Below are positions 6,509 through 7,755 of a stretch of 7,755 nt of DNA, in pieces. Each line of letters begins with the position of its first letter. Within the stretch, counting starts at the first letter, position 1. Under the pieces are notes generated by a model. That model was given only the letters and a program-made list of their open reading frames with translations. It did no database searches and was not told where the DNA came from. The stretch covers positions 1 through 7,755 of the forward strand of contig SIAG01000190.1 in the NCBI GenBank assembly GCA_009691925.1. Direction: 5' to 3'. The translations under genes were made by a program, and so were the position numbers. This DNA comes from Planctomycetaceae bacterium. Lineage in GTDB: Bacteria > Planctomycetota > Planctomycetia > Pirellulales > UBA1268.

Positions 6509-7755
6509 ATGGCCCTCCCGTTCGATCACCGTTATCCCGCCGTCGACGATCTGCGGCAGGCCGCCCGGGCTCGGATCCCCGGCTTCGTATTCGACTTCCT
6601 CGACGGCGGCTGCCACGACAACGTCAACCTGGCGAGCAACACCGCCGATCTTCGCGACGTCAAGCTCCATCCTTTTTATCTCGCCGAGCATGGACCGGTG
6701 TCGCTCGAGACCGAGCTGTTTGGGCGCTCGTGGGCAGCGCCGCTGGGCGTCTGTCCGGTGGGGCTCCAGGGGCTGATCTGGCCCGGGGCCTGCGAGGCCC
6801 TCGCCCGGGCGGCCACGGCCCGGCGGCTCCCCTTCATCCTCAGCACCTGCACGACGGCGAGCCTGGAGACGATCGGCCAGATCACGGCGGGGGCGTTTTG
6901 GTTTCAGCTCTACAATCCGATCGATCCGGCCATCCGGGAGGATCTCCTCGCCCGCGCGGAGCGGGCGGGGTGCGAGGTGCTCGTCGTCCTCGCCGATGTT
7001 CCCACCTTCGGCTACCGCCCCCACGACATCCGCAATCAGTTCGCCGTGCCGCCGCGGCTAACGCCGCGGACGATCCTCCAGATGATCCTCCGCCCCGCCT
7101 GGGGAATGACGATGCTTTTGCGCGGCAAGCCGACGCTCGCATCCCTCACCCCCTACATGCCGGCGAACATGGATCTCCGCCAGCTCGCCGACTTCATGGA
7201 TCGGACATTCACCGGCCGGCTCACCGGCGACGACCTCGCCCGGCTCCGCGACCGCTGGAAGGGGAAGATGGTGCTCAAGGGGGTGGCGACGGTAGAGGAT
7301 GCCGAGATCGCGGTGGCACGCGGGCTCGACGGGATCATTGTCTCCAATCATGGCGGCCGGCAGCTCGACGCCGGACTGTCGTCGATCCGGGCGCTGGGGC
7401 CGATCGTCGAGGCGGTGGGGCGACGGACGACCGTGATGATCGACAGTGGGATCCGCTCCGGGCCCGACATCGCCCGGGCCCTGGCCAGCGGTGCTCGGTT
7501 CACATTTCTCGGCCGGGCGTTCATGTATGCCGCGGCGGCCCTCGGCGACCGTGGGGGGGATCACGCCGCGGAGATCCTTTCCCGGCAGCTTCTCCAGGTG
7601 ATGGAGCAGATCGGCTGCGACCGGGTCGCCGACCTCCCCCGCCATCTTGTTCGCCAGGGAGCCGTCGGACGATCGTGGCGAGCAGGAGCCACTCAGGCCA
7701 CGATCCCGCGGATGACATCGCCTGAGACGTCGGTGAGCCGGAAGTCGCGCCCGTT
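6509..7755 (+). CDS. FMN-dependent alpha-hydroxy-acid dehydrogenase, LldD/glycolate oxidase family (3' end outside window)
   Basis: The frame runs from ATG 6509 to the right edge without a stop (415 full codons). The protein is an FMN_dh-family (PF01070) TIM barrel that oxidises a 2-hydroxy acid such as lactate or glycolate to the 2-oxo acid; the real substrate cannot be told. Visible family residues: FQLY with Tyr135 (spinach glycolate oxidase Tyr129), ADVP with Asp163 (Asp157), Arg170 in GYRPHDIRNQF (Arg164), Lys257 in VLKGVAT (Lys230), and the signature SNHGGRQLD with catalytic His281 and Arg284. DSGIRSGPDIARALASGA and FLGRAF form the FMN-phosphate region. Odd points: the N-terminal Tyr24 equivalent is Phe30 (FVFDFLDGG), and the frame continues about 30 residues past the expected family end (near residue 380), antisense to the converging DUF1501 tail. 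The start fits the family's N-terminal length. No signal peptide or membrane segment, so probably cytoplasmic or peripheral. It lies 46 bp after the PPC gene and may share its transcript. Confidence 0.9.
   Translation, partial: MALPFDHRYPAVDDLRQAARARIPGFVFDFLDGGCHDNVNLASNTADLRDVKLHPFYLAEHGPVSLETELFGRSWAAPLGVCPVGLQGLIWPGACEALARAATARRLPFILSTCTTASLETIGQITAGAFWFQLYNPIDPAIREDLLARAERAGCEVLVVLADVPTFGYRPHDIRNQFAVPPRLTPRTILQMILRPAWGMTMLLRGKPTLASLTPYMPANMDLRQLADFMDRTFTGRLTGDDLARLRDRWKGKMVLKGVATVEDAEIAVARGLDGIIVSNHGGRQLDAGLSSIRALGPIVEAVGRRTTVMIDSGIRSGPDIARALASGARFTFLGRAFMYAAAALGDRGGDHAAEILSRQLLQVMEQIGCDRVADLPRHLVRQGAVGRSWRAGATQATIPRMTSPETSVSRKSRP
7693..7755 (-). CDS. C-terminal end of a probable second DUF1501 protein (5' part outside window)
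   Basis: On the - strand, the frame entering from the right edge encodes 20 residues and stops at TGA (complement of 7693-7695). The residues include GRDFRLTDVSGDVI and end in Ala. This fits the C-terminus I know from many planctomycete DUF1501 proteins, a G-R-D-F-R-L-T-D-V-x-G-x-V-I/V segment a few residues before the stop. The gene converges on the hydroxy-acid dehydrogenase. If real, it is a paralogue of the DUF1501 gene at 495-1793, whose own C-terminus differs. The call rests on a short peptide. Confidence 0.6.
   Translation of the reverse strand, partial: NGRDFRLTDVSGDVIRGIVA

Noticed and set aside
6730..7725. 331-codon + strand frame inside the dehydrogenase
   Set aside because: It is a shadow frame of Arg/Pro/Gly-rich sequence. 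The overlapping frame from 6509 encodes the full set of FMN-dependent dehydrogenase motifs.

Overview
The window is GC-rich bacterial DNA, densely coded on the + strand. It almost certainly comes from a member of the Planctomycetota: it carries a DUF1501 protein followed by a PSCyt2/PSD1 (DUF1549/DUF1553) protein, families that are heavily expanded in that phylum. No RNA genes, CRISPR arrays, transposases, integrases or attachment sites were seen.

Layout. Bases 1-272 hold the C-terminal end of an unrecognised beta-rich protein. Bases 273-494 are a 222-bp non-coding gap with a good match to a sigma-54 (-24/-12) promoter, a 13-bp direct repeat built around the palindrome TTTGCAAA, and a strong Shine-Dalgarno site. 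Three tightly packed genes follow: a Tat-exported DUF1501 protein (495-1793); an exported Ig-like/cytochrome-like PSCyt2-PSD1 protein (1784-4327, overlapping the previous gene by 10 bp); and an exported two-PPC-domain protein (4330-6462, 2 bp after the previous stop). After a 46-bp gap with in-frame TGA repeats comes an FMN-dependent alpha-hydroxy-acid dehydrogenase of the LldD/glycolate-oxidase family (6509 to beyond the right edge). On the - strand, the last 63 bases encode the C-terminus of what looks like a second DUF1501 protein, and the dehydrogenase frame runs antisense through it.

How the genes may work together. The three middle genes look like one translationally coupled operon making exported proteins: a DUF1501 hydrolase-fold protein, a possible c-type haem protein and a beta-sandwich protein. 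This is a recurrent planctomycete module of unknown biochemical role. The dehydrogenase is probably co-transcribed, but a functional link to the module is inference only. The most notable points are the sigma-54-like promoter, the perfect 18-bp tandem repeat that lengthens the first Ig-like strand of the PSCyt2 protein, the two different haem-type motifs in that protein, a Tyr-to-Phe change at a substrate-binding position of the dehydrogenase, and the antisense overlap at the right end. I see no clear evidence for an entirely new system.
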